Part shown: piece after piece, positions 25,124 through 35,965 of the stretch | Numbering within the stretch: position 1 is the first letter of the stretch | How the letters are laid out: each line of letters opens with the position of its first letter | NCBI GenBank assembly: GCA_035506295.1 | Contig: DATJPR010000049.1 | Span: 1-43,640 of the forward strand | Direction: 5' to 3' | Source: DATJPR01 sp035506295 | GTDB taxonomy: Bacteria; Bacteroidota; Ignavibacteria; UBA10030; UBA6906 | Length of the DNA stretch: 43,640 nt | Program-made: the position numbers and the translations under genes | Notes under the pieces: model-generated | Told to the model about the DNA's origin: nothing | Databases searched by the model: none | Seen by the model: only the letters and a program-made list of their open reading frames with translations

Positions 25124-25414
25124 TCAGACGTTTTCGAAGAACTGGATCTGTTCACCTTCCTTCAGACGGACGATGGCCTTTTTCCAGGACGACGTGCGCC
25201 CGGGGAATCTTCCCTTCTTGGTCATCTGCGACTTCTGCTTTCCTTTCAGGCGAAGCGTGCGGACATCCAGGACGGTGACGTTGAACTTCTTTTCCACCGC
25301 CTTCGCAATGTCGATTTTGTTGGCGGACGGGGCGACTTCAAACGCGTACTGTCCTTTTTCCTGAAGTGCCGTCATCTTTTCCGTAACGATCGGGCGCCGC
25401 AAAATGCCGGTCAT
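25124..25414 (-). CDS. rplW: 50S ribosomal protein L23
   Basis: 96 residues: LRRPIVTEKMTALQEKGQYAFEV-like N-terminal half, then KGKQKSQMTKKGRFPGRTSSWKK. L23 is at the tunnel exit and docks trigger factor and SRP. Its ATG overlaps the rplD stop by four bases. Confidence 0.98.
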   Translation of the reverse strand: MTGILRRPIVTEKMTALQEKGQYAFEVAPSANKIDIAKAVEKKFNVTVLDVRTLRLKGKQKSQMTKKGRFPGRTSSWKKAIVRLKEGEQIQFFENV

Positions 25415-26061
25415 GATCTCTTTCCATCGATTGTGTTCTTGAAGGTATTCTCGAGCACTTCGACCGCGCTCTTCTGGATCAACAGCATCCTGTTGTTGAG
25501 GAAGTCATACGTGGAGGCCTTGTCCGCCACCATGACGGAGAGCGCGCGGAGGTTCCGGCCGGACTTGACAACGTTGGTGTCGCTCTTCGGCGTGAGCAGG
25601 AGCGTCTTGGTCGTGTCGAGGCCCAGAGCGCGGAGCACGCCGGCCATCTCGCGGGTCTTCGGCGCTTCGAACGAGAAGTCTTCGACGACCCTGATCTGCC
25701 CTTCCTTCGCTTTGACAGAGAGCGCCGACTTGCGGGCAAGACGGTGCACGGTGGACGGGAGCGCATTCTTATAGGACCGGGGCTTCGGCCCGAAGATCGA
25801 TCCGCCGCCGACCATGACCGGGGAGCGATTGGAGCCCTGGCGCGCCATGCCGGTATGTTTCTGCTTGAACGGCTTCTTGCCGCCGCCGCGCACTTCCTCG
25901 CGCGTCTTCACTTTCGACGTCCCCTGCCGCTGGTTGTCGAGATAGACGCGGACCGCGCGGTGCAGCACCGGTTCGTTCGGCTCGATGCCGAAAATATCGG
26001 CGGAGAGCTTTACGGTCTCGCCGCTCTTAGTACCGTCTTTTCGATACACTTCGAGTTCCAT
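25411..26061 (-). CDS. rplD: 50S ribosomal protein L4
   Basis: 216 residues. The tunnel-reaching loop (GGGKKPFKQKHTGMARQGSN, about 59-78) and FGPKPRSYKNALP are diagnostic. In E. coli L4 also represses the S10 operon; no such leader is evident here because rpsJ is preceded by tuf. A four-base overlap couples it to rplW. Confidence 0.98.
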   Translation of the reverse strand: MELEVYRKDGTKSGETVKLSADIFGIEPNEPVLHRAVRVYLDNQRQGTSKVKTREEVRGGGKKPFKQKHTGMARQGSNRSPVMVGGGSIFGPKPRSYKNALPSTVHRLARKSALSVKAKEGQIRVVEDFSFEAPKTREMAGVLRALGLDTTKTLLLTPKSDTNVVKSGRNLRALSVMVADKASTYDFLNNRMLLIQKSAVEVLENTFKNTIDGKRS

Positions 26062-26079
26062 CGCCGCGTTCTCGGATTG

Positions 26080-26709
26080 TTACGCTTTGAGTTTACGGAT
26101 CTCCACGAAGCCGTTCACCGCTCCGGGGATGGATCCTTTGACGAGGAGAATATTGGAATCGGCGATGACGCCGACGACCTTCAGGTTGCGCACCGTCACC
26201 CGCGTCCCGCCCATACGGCCCGCCATGCGCATTCCCTTGAACACGCGGGAGGGATAGGAGGAGGAGCCGATGGAACCCGGCGCGCGCTCGCGGTCGCTCT
26301 GACCGTGGGTGCGGAACCCGCCGCCGAAGTGGTGGCGTTTCACGACGCCCTGGAAGCCGCGCCCCTTCGACGTGCCGATGATCGCCACGACGTCACCCTT
26401 GGTGAACACCGTATCGACGCGCAGTTCCTGTCCCGGCTGAAATTCCGCGCCGCCGTCCAGGCGGAACTCCCGCACGAAACGGAGCGGCTTGCTGCCGGCT
26501 TTCTTGAAATGCCCCTGCAGCGGCTTTCCGACCAGGCGCTCATTCTTCTCTTCGAAGCCGAGCTGCACCGACGTATATCCGTCCCGATCCTTGGTCTTGA
26601 CCTGCGTGACGAAGCAGGGACCCGCCTCGATGACGGTGCAGGGGATGACCTGGCCGGTCTCGTCAAAGATGCTGGTCATCCCGATTTTTTTCCCGAGTAG
26701 TCCTGTCAT
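26080..26709 (-). CDS. rplC: 50S ribosomal protein L3
   Basis: 209 residues from ATG 26709 (MTGLLGKKIGMTSIFDE, the usual N-terminus), although no good ribosome-binding site precedes it. An in-frame extension to 26763 cannot be ruled out. The W-finger/loop region GRGFQGVVKRHHFGGGFRTHGQ contains the glutamine that PrmB methylates in E. coli. A 132-nt spacer to rpsJ is longer than the others in this block. Confidence 0.96.
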   Translation of the reverse strand: MTGLLGKKIGMTSIFDETGQVIPCTVIEAGPCFVTQVKTKDRDGYTSVQLGFEEKNERLVGKPLQGHFKKAGSKPLRFVREFRLDGGAEFQPGQELRVDTVFTKGDVVAIIGTSKGRGFQGVVKRHHFGGGFRTHGQSDRERAPGSIGSSSYPSRVFKGMRMAGRMGGTRVTVRNLKVVGVIADSNILLVKGSIPGAVNGFVEIRKLKA

Positions 26710-26841
26710 ACCATCGTCCATGTATGAATATACATCCTCATGCGACGCAGCTCCTGGCCGCATGCACCCGATGCCGTTTCATCCTCGTGGCCGGTAGAGC
26801 GAAGTCCCGCCTGAGGCATCCACCCGAATCAGAGGTATGGA

Positions 26842-27150
26842 TTAGACCTTGATCTCGACGTCGACTCCCGCGGGGAGATCGAGTTTCATCAGCGAGTCGA
26901 TCGTCCTGTTCGTCGAATTGAGGATGTCGATCAGCCGCTTGTGCGCGCGCGTCTCGAACTGCTCCCTCGACTTCTTATCGACATGAGGAGAACGAAGCAC
27001 AGTGTAGACCGTACGCTTCGTGGGCAACGGAATCGGGCCGGAAACCACAGCGCCTGTCGACTTGACAGTCTTGATGATCTTTTCCGCGGACTTGTCGATC
27101 AGGTTGTGATCGTACGATTTCAGTTTGATGCGAATCTTCTGTCCGGCCAC
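26842..27150 (-). CDS. rpsJ: 30S ribosomal protein S10 / NusE
   Basis: 102 residues from a GTG at 27150 (MAGQKIRIKLKSYDHNLID). S10 has a second role as NusE, pairing with NusG to couple transcription and translation; nusG lies at 42335-42868. Near-normal family length. GGAG lies about 11 nt before the start, which is a loose fit. Confidence 0.98.
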   Translation of the reverse strand: MAGQKIRIKLKSYDHNLIDKSAEKIIKTVKSTGAVVSGPIPLPTKRTVYTVLRSPHVDKKSREQFETRAHKRLIDILNSTNRTIDSLMKLDLPAGVDVEIKV

Positions 27151-27181
27151 GTGTAGAGTTACTCCGAGTTATCGAAGACAT

Positions 27182-27216
27182 TCCCTCCGCCGGATGCATC
27201 GCACCTGGCGGAGGGA
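27182..27216 (-). other. Strong hairpin in the tuf-rpsJ spacer
   Basis: CCCTCCGCC (27183-27191) and GGCGGAGGG (27207-27215), plus one flanking T-A pair, form a perfect 10-bp stem with a 15-nt loop. It begins about 10 nt after the tuf stop. There is no U-run after it on the minus strand. It could slow polymerase, lower readthrough into the S10 block, or protect the tuf mRNA 3' end. Confidence 0.65.
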
Positions 27217-27226
27217 TGGTGCATGA

Positions 27227-28438
<1,212 letters not shown>

Positions 28439-28488
28439 TGGTCTACTCCTCTCAATACGGGGATGTTGTGAACACAAGCGGGAAACCG

Positions 28489-30591
<2,103 letters not shown>

Positions 30592-30616
30592 ACGTCCCTA
30601 CATCATCCCTTCGTGC

Positions 30617-31084
30617 TTACCACCGGAAATGGGCGAACGCCTTGTTGGCTTCCGCCATGCGGTGAGTATCTTCCTTTTTCTTGATTGCGTTCCCTTCGCC
30701 GTTCGCCGCAGCGATGAACTCCGAGGCGAGTTTCTCGGACATCGACTTCTCTTTGCGATCGTTGGCGTACGTGAGAAGCCACCGGATCGCCAGTGCGGTG
30801 CTCCGGTCTCCGCGCACCTCCGTCGGCACCTGATACGTGGCGCCCCCGACACGGCGGGCCTTCACTTCGAGCATCGGGCGCGTGTTTTGCACGGCCTTCT
30901 TGAAGACCTCGAGACCGTTCGGTTTGCCGCGCTCTTCAATGAGCGCAAGGGCCTTGTACAGGATTCCCCGTGCAAGGTGTTTCTTCCCCTGTTTCAGAAT
31001 ATTGTTGACGAATACCGAGACGAGGGCATCGCCGTACTTCGGATCGGCAAGCGTCTGACGTTTTGAAGCTCGTTTCTTTCTCAC
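30617..31084 (-). CDS. rpsG: 30S ribosomal protein S7
   Basis: 155 residues from a GTG at 31084 (MRKKRASKRQTLADPKYGD). Helical protein that nucleates the head of the small subunit; GGATYQVPTEVRGDRSTALAI is diagnostic. It begins 18 nt after rpsL. In E. coli S7 represses the str operon through the rpsL-rpsG spacer; that spacer is too short here for the E. coli-type site. Confidence 0.98.
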   Translation of the reverse strand: MRKKRASKRQTLADPKYGDALVSVFVNNILKQGKKHLARGILYKALALIEERGKPNGLEVFKKAVQNTRPMLEVKARRVGGATYQVPTEVRGDRSTALAIRWLLTYANDRKEKSMSEKLASEFIAAANGEGNAIKKKEDTHRMAEANKAFAHFRW

Positions 31085-31102
31085 GGAGACCTTTGCGTGA
31101 AA

Positions 31103-31477
31103 TTATGACTTTGCCTTCTTCGCGCCGTACTTGGAGCGCCCCTGTTTCCGGTCCGCCACGCCGGCGGTGTCCAGCGTCCCACGGATGATGTGATAGCGGA
31201 CGCCCGGAAGATCCTTCACGCGGCCGCCGCGGATCATCACGATGGAATGCTCCTGGAGGTTGTGCCCTTCGCCCGGGATGTAGGCCGTCACTTCGATGCC
31301 ATTGGTCAGGCGAACGCGGGCGACCTTGCGCAGCGCCGAATTCGGCTTCTTCGGCGTGGTCGTGTAGACGCGCGTACAGACGCCGCGCTTCTGTGGACAT
31401 CCCGCCATCGCCGGCGCCTTGCTCTTGTAGGTCACCGCGTGCCGGCTGTTCCGGACCAATTGGTTGATCGTTGGCAC
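31103..31477 (-). CDS. rpsL: 30S ribosomal protein S12
   Basis: 124 residues from a GTG at 31477 (MPTINQLVRNSR), with AGGGAGT upstream. A longer frame to 31597 crosses the promoter and is not real. The decoding-site lysines are unaltered in TTTPKKPNSALRK and GGRVKDLPGVRYH, so the sequence predicts a streptomycin-sensitive type at these positions. It is the first gene after the promoter at 31526-31554. Confidence 0.98.
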   Translation of the reverse strand: MPTINQLVRNSRHAVTYKSKAPAMAGCPQKRGVCTRVYTTTPKKPNSALRKVARVRLTNGIEVTAYIPGEGHNLQEHSIVMIRGGRVKDLPGVRYHIIRGTLDTAGVADRKQGRSKYGAKKAKS

Positions 31478-31525
31478 GTAATACTCCCTTGCGCTAAAGG
31501 TTTGGAAAGTCTCAGTTAGCCTTTT

Positions 31526-31554
31526 AATGTACGAAAGAAAAAAAACAATGTCAA
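31526..31554 (-). promoter_or_regulatory. Sigma-70-type promoter for rpsL-rpsG-fusA-tuf and beyond
   Basis: On the minus strand TTGACA (31554-31549) and TACATT (31531-31526) are 17 bases apart. Transcription should start near 31519, giving a leader of about 42 nt before the rpsL GTG. This is the only near-consensus promoter I can find inside the supercluster, so it likely feeds the str block and, without a visible stop, the S10, spc and alpha blocks. Confidence 0.82.
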
Positions 31555-31594
31555 CAAAAACCGTATTTCTCGAGGCGCTTGGCCGGATTTTGCG

Positions 31595-31645
31595 CACAGG
31601 ATGGGGCCGGCCCCGGTAGGTGGTCGGCCGGCCCCAGCGCCTGTG
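31595..31645 (-). terminator. GC-rich double-stem hairpin behind rpoC, terminator or attenuator
   Basis: GGGGCCGGCC (31603-31612) pairs perfectly with GGCCGGCCCC (31626-31635); outside it CACAGG (31595-31600) pairs with CCTGTG (31640-31645). It begins 15 nt after the rpoC stop and is followed by the rpsL promoter. No U-run follows on the minus strand, so full intrinsic termination is doubtful; pausing, Rho or NusG help, or 3'-end protection are alternatives. Confidence 0.6.
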
Positions 31646-31660
31646 GAATGTGGTGCATCC

Positions 31661-34600
31661 TTAGTCGTTGACGTCTTCCGCCGTCTGCACGGCGGTACGC
31701 GACCTCTCGGTTTCGTGTTCCTCCGCCGCGGACGAAGGTTCGCCCGTATCGGTCGGGACCACGGTGATGTTCCGGAAATGCTTGAGGCCCGTCCCGGCAG
31801 GGATCAGGTGGCCCATGATCACATTTTCCTTCAGGCCGAGCAGGGAATCCAGCTTGGCCTCGATGGCGGCATCCGTCAGCACCTTCGTGGTTTCCTGGAA
31901 CGATGCCGCGGAGATCCAGCTGTCGGTCGACAGCGCCGCCGTGGTGATGCCCAGCAACACCGGCTCCGACGTCGCCGCCTTCGCGTCGCGATACACGATC
32001 CGCTTCTTGCCGCGCTTGCCGATATCGCTGTCGGTTTCCATGACGCGTCTGCGCGCGACCAGGGCACTGTTCTTGAACTTCGAATCGCCCTTGTTCTCGA
32101 TGAACACCTTGTCCCGCAACGAGTCGTTCTCCTCCTCGAGGCGAAGCTTGTCCACAAAGTCGCCTTCCAGGAAGCGCGTGTCGCCCGAGTCGACGATCTT
32201 CACCTTCTGCATCATCTGCCGGACGATGATCTCAATGTGCTTGTCGTTGATCTTCACGCCCTGGATCCGGTAGACCTCCTGGATCTCGTTGACGAGATAT
32301 TCCTGGACGGCGCCGACGCCCTTGATCCGGAGCACATCGTGTGGATTGATCGCGCCGTCCGAGAGGCGTTCGCCTGCCCGCACGGTGTCGCCTTCCTGCA
32401 CGAGGACGTGCTTGCCGAGCGGAATAGGATAGTGCTTCTCGTAGGACTCGTCGTGACTCTTCACCACGACGTCGCGGTGACCGCGGCGCGGCGCACCGAA
32501 GTGCACGATGCCGTCGATCTCGGACACGATCGCGGGATCGGCGGGGCTACGCGCCTCGAAGAGCTCGGTAACGCGCGGCAGACCGCCGGTGATGTCGCGC
32601 GTACGCCCCGTGTCGCGGGGAATGCGGGCGACGATGGTGCCAGCCTCGATGCGCTGGCCGTCGTTCACGGCGAGGTGCGCACGGGTTGGGATGATGTACG
32701 AGCCCACCCGATCGCTCTCCTTGCCGAAGATTTCCACCGAAGGCGCACGCGTCCGATCGCGCGAATCGATGACCACCTTCTGAATGTGGCCTGTCTGCTC
32801 ATCGTCGATTTCACGGTAGGTGAGGTTCTCGACGAGGTCATGATACTTCACCGTCCCTGACCGCTCGGACACGATGACCGCGTTGTACGGATCCCATTCA
32901 TAGATGGTGACGTTCTTGCCGATCGTCGCTTCATCTTCCACCATGAGCATGGCGCCGTACGGCACGTCGTAGCGTGTGAGCACCCTGTTGTCATGATCCA
33001 GGATGTTGATCACGCCGCTGCGCCCGGCAACGATGGCCTTGGTCCCGTCATCGGACGGCACCGCAAGCACCTTGAGGTTCTCGTACTGGATCCGGCCGTC
33101 GAACTTCGCGCGCACGTCGGACTGGGACGCGATGCGGCTGGCTGTGCCTCCCGTATGGAAGGTGCGCAGCGTCAGCTGCGTGCCCGGCTCGCCGATCGAC
33201 TGCGCGGCGATGATGCCGACCGTCTCGCCCGGCTGGATCAGTCTGCCGGTCGTCAGGTTGCGGCCGTAGCAAAGCGCGCATACGCCGCGCTTCGATTCGC
33301 AGGTCAGCACCGAACGGATCTCCACGGTTTCAATGGAGGTCTCGGCGATGCGCTCGGCCATGTCTTCCTCGATCAGCTCTCCGGACGCGATCAGCACTTC
33401 CCCGGAAACCGGGTCCACGACGTCATGAACGCTGACACGGCCCACGATGCGCTCCGAGAGCGGCTCTTTGACGTCCTCGCCTTCCTTCAACGCTCCGGTC
33501 ACGACGCCGCGGATGGTGCCGCAGTCCTGCATGGTGACAATCGCATCCTGCGCGACGTCGACAAGACGCCGGGTAAGATATCCCGCATCGGCTGTCTTCA
33601 ACGCCGTGTCTGCCAACCCCTTGCGGGCTCCGTGGGTCGAGATGAAGTACTCGAGGATCGAAAGCCCCTCACGGAAATTGGCGATGATCGGGTTCTCGAT
33701 GAGCTCCCCGGTTGCGCCCGACAGGCTCTTCTGCGGTTTCGCCATGAGTCCGCGCATGCCGGCGAGCTGTCGAACCTGTTCGCGCGAGCCGCGGGCTCCG
33801 GAATCCACCATCATGAAGAGCGAATTGAAGCCGTCCTTCGACCGCTGGAGCGTCTCCATCAGCCGGTCCGCGACCTTGTTGCTGGTCGACGTCCACAGGT
33901 CGATGACCTTGTTGTAGCGCTCGCCCTGCGTGATGATGCCGTTGAGATACTGGTTTTCGACCTTGTCCACCTCCGCCTGCGCGGAGTTGATGAGGGTCTC
34001 CTTTTCGCGCGGGACGATGACATCGTCCAGCCCGACGGAGAGCCCGCCGTAGGTCGCGTAGCGGAAGCCGATCTCCTTCAGCTTGTCGAGGAATTCCGCG
34101 GTCTGGAGGTTCCCGACCTTCCGGAACACCGTGGCGATGATCTGTACGAGGCGCTTCTTGTTCATCAGCTCGTTGAAGAAGCCGACCTCCTTCGGCACGA
34201 TCAGGTTGAAGATCACGCGGCCGGTGGTCGTTTCCACCAGCTGTGCGCCGATCCTCGCCTTAATGCGGGCATGCAGCCCCACCTTGCCGTGGTTGAACGC
34301 AATGAGCGCTTCTTCGGTCGAGGCGAAGAGCATTCCTTCGCCGTTGTCGCCGGGTTTGGACTTCGTGAGATAGTAGCAGCCCAGCACCTGGTCCTGGGTC
34401 GGAGTGACAATCGGCGCTCCGCTGGCAGGCGAAAGGATGTTATGACTGGAGAGCATGAGAACGCGTGCTTCCAGCTGCGCATCGAACGACAGCGGCACGT
34501 GCACGGCCATCTGGTCGCCGTCGAAGTCCGCGTTGAACGCCGTGCAGACCATCGGGTGAATCCGGATCGCCTTGCCTTCGACCAGCACCGGCTGGAATGC

Positions 34601-35941
34601 CTGGATGCCGAGCCGGTGAAGCGTCGGCGCGCGGTTGAGCAGCACCGGGTGCCCGTCGATGATATGCTCGAGGATCTCCCACACCTCGGGGCCCTTCTTG
34701 TCCACCATCTTCTTCGCGCTCTTCACCGTTTTCACCACGCCGCGTTCGATCAGTTTGCGGATGATGAACGGCTTGAACAGCTCGACCGCCATGTCCTTCG
34801 GGAGGCCGCATTCATGCAGCTTCAGTTCAGGGCCGACGACGATCACCGAACGGCCCGAATAGTCCACGCGTTTCCCGAGCAGGTTCTGGCGGAACCGCCC
34901 CTGCTTCCCTTTCAGCATATCGGACAACGACTTCAGCGCGCGGTTGTTGTCGCTCCGGACAGCGTTGACGCGCCGCGAGTTGTCGAACAGCGAATCCACC
35001 GCCTCCTGAAGCATCCGCTTTTCGTTGCGGAGAATCACATCGGGCGCCTTGATGTCGATCAGCCGCTTCAGCCGGTTGTTCCGGATGATGACGCGGCGGT
35101 ACAGGTCGTTGAGGTCCGACGTCGCGAAGCGGCCGCCTTCGAGCGGGACGAGCGGGCGGAGCTCCGGTGGGATGACCGGGATGATGTCGAGCACCATCCA
35201 TTCGGGCTTGTTCATCGTGCCGTCATCCTGCTCGCGGAACGCCTCGATGACGCGGAGGCGCTTGAGGGCTTCAAGCTTCTTCTGGGCCGACTTCTCGATC
35301 TTGATCACTTCGCGGAGTTCTTCCGCGGTCTTGTTGATGTCGGTCGCCTTGAGGAGGCTCTTGACGGCTTCGCCGCCGATCTGGGCGATGAATTTCCGCG
35401 CGTCGGTGTTCTCGAGGTCGTCGTGGTTTTCGGGAAGCGCCGCGAGGATTTCAAAATACTGGTCTTCGGAGATCAGCGACCCGGCCTTCAGACCGCTTGT
35501 GCCCGGCTGGATCACGACGTACGATTCATAATAAATGATGCGCTCGAGGTCCTTCGTCGTCATCCCGAGGATGTATCCGATCTTTGACGGCAGCGAGCGG
35601 AAATACCAGATGTGCACGATCGGCACGGCGAGGGCGATATGCCCCATCCGTTCGCGACGCACACTTTTCTGGGTCACTTCGACGCCGCACCGGTCGCAGA
35701 TGATGCCGCGGTAGCGGATCCTCTTGTACTTCCCGCAGTGACACTCCCAATCGCGTGTCGGCCCGAAGATCTTCTCGCAGAACAGACCGTCTTTTTCCGG
35801 TCGGAACGATCGATAGTTGATCGTCTCGGGTTTCGTGACCTCGCCATGGGACCGCGCGAGGATCATGTCCGAGGACGCCAGACTGATCGTGATCTTGGTG
35901 AAGTTCTTCTTCTGATCTTTGGGTTGATGGAACAATGCCAT
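31661..35941 (-). CDS. rpoC: RNA polymerase beta-prime subunit
   Basis: 1426 residues from ATG 35941 (MALFHQPKDQKKNF), with GGGAGAG upstream. Zinc-binding domain Cys67/Cys69/Cys82/Cys85; the catalytic NADFDGD at 470-476 holds the three magnesium-binding Asp residues 472, 474 and 476; a second zinc cluster lies at CESKRGVCALC. It forms the clamp and active site with RpoB. It starts 24 nt after rpoB stops. Confidence 0.99.
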   Translation of the reverse strand: MALFHQPKDQKKNFTKITISLASSDMILARSHGEVTKPETINYRSFRPEKDGLFCEKIFGPTRDWECHCGKYKRIRYRGIICDRCGVEVTQKSVRRERMGHIALAVPIVHIWYFRSLPSKIGYILGMTTKDLERIIYYESYVVIQPGTSGLKAGSLISEDQYFEILAALPENHDDLENTDARKFIAQIGGEAVKSLLKATDINKTAEELREVIKIEKSAQKKLEALKRLRVIEAFREQDDGTMNKPEWMVLDIIPVIPPELRPLVPLEGGRFATSDLNDLYRRVIIRNNRLKRLIDIKAPDVILRNEKRMLQEAVDSLFDNSRRVNAVRSDNNRALKSLSDMLKGKQGRFRQNLLGKRVDYSGRSVIVVGPELKLHECGLPKDMAVELFKPFIIRKLIERGVVKTVKSAKKMVDKKGPEVWEILEHIIDGHPVLLNRAPTLHRLGIQAFQPVLVEGKAIRIHPMVCTAFNADFDGDQMAVHVPLSFDAQLEARVLMLSSHNILSPASGAPIVTPTQDQVLGCYYLTKSKPGDNGEGMLFASTEEALIAFNHGKVGLHARIKARIGAQLVETTTGRVIFNLIVPKEVGFFNELMNKKRLVQIIATVFRKVGNLQTAEFLDKLKEIGFRYATYGGLSVGLDDVIVPREKETLINSAQAEVDKVENQYLNGIITQGERYNKVIDLWTSTSNKVADRLMETLQRSKDGFNSLFMMVDSGARGSREQVRQLAGMRGLMAKPQKSLSGATGELIENPIIANFREGLSILEYFISTHGARKGLADTALKTADAGYLTRRLVDVAQDAIVTMQDCGTIRGVVTGALKEGEDVKEPLSERIVGRVSVHDVVDPVSGEVLIASGELIEEDMAERIAETSIETVEIRSVLTCESKRGVCALCYGRNLTTGRLIQPGETVGIIAAQSIGEPGTQLTLRTFHTGGTASRIASQSDVRAKFDGRIQYENLKVLAVPSDDGTKAIVAGRSGVINILDHDNRVLTRYDVPYGAMLMVEDEATIGKNVTIYEWDPYNAVIVSERSGTVKYHDLVENLTYREIDDEQTGHIQKVVIDSRDRTRAPSVEIFGKESDRVGSYIIPTRAHLAVNDGQRIEAGTIVARIPRDTGRTRDITGGLPRVTELFEARSPADPAIVSEIDGIVHFGAPRRGHRDVVVKSHDESYEKHYPIPLGKHVLVQEGDTVRAGERLSDGAINPHDVLRIKGVGAVQEYLVNEIQEVYRIQGVKINDKHIEIIVRQMMQKVKIVDSGDTRFLEGDFVDKLRLEEENDSLRDKVFIENKGDSKFKNSALVARRRVMETDSDIGKRGKKRIVYRDAKAATSEPVLLGITTAALSTDSWISAASFQETTKVLTDAAIEAKLDSLLGLKENVIMGHLIPAGTGLKHFRNITVVPTDTGEPSSAAEEHETERSRTAVQTAEDVND

Positions 35942-35965
35942 GGTACTCTCCCGAGACATTCTTCG

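Noticed and set aside
31478..31597. 40-residue N-terminal extension of S12
   Set aside because: It would be translated from upstream of the mapped promoter elements, contains the -35 and -10 boxes, and S12 has a normal length from GTG 31477.
32993..35587. 864-codon plus-strand open frame
   Set aside because: Lies wholly antisense to rpoC. Long antisense frames are expected in GC-rich conserved genes; it has no ribosome-binding site and an implausible composition.
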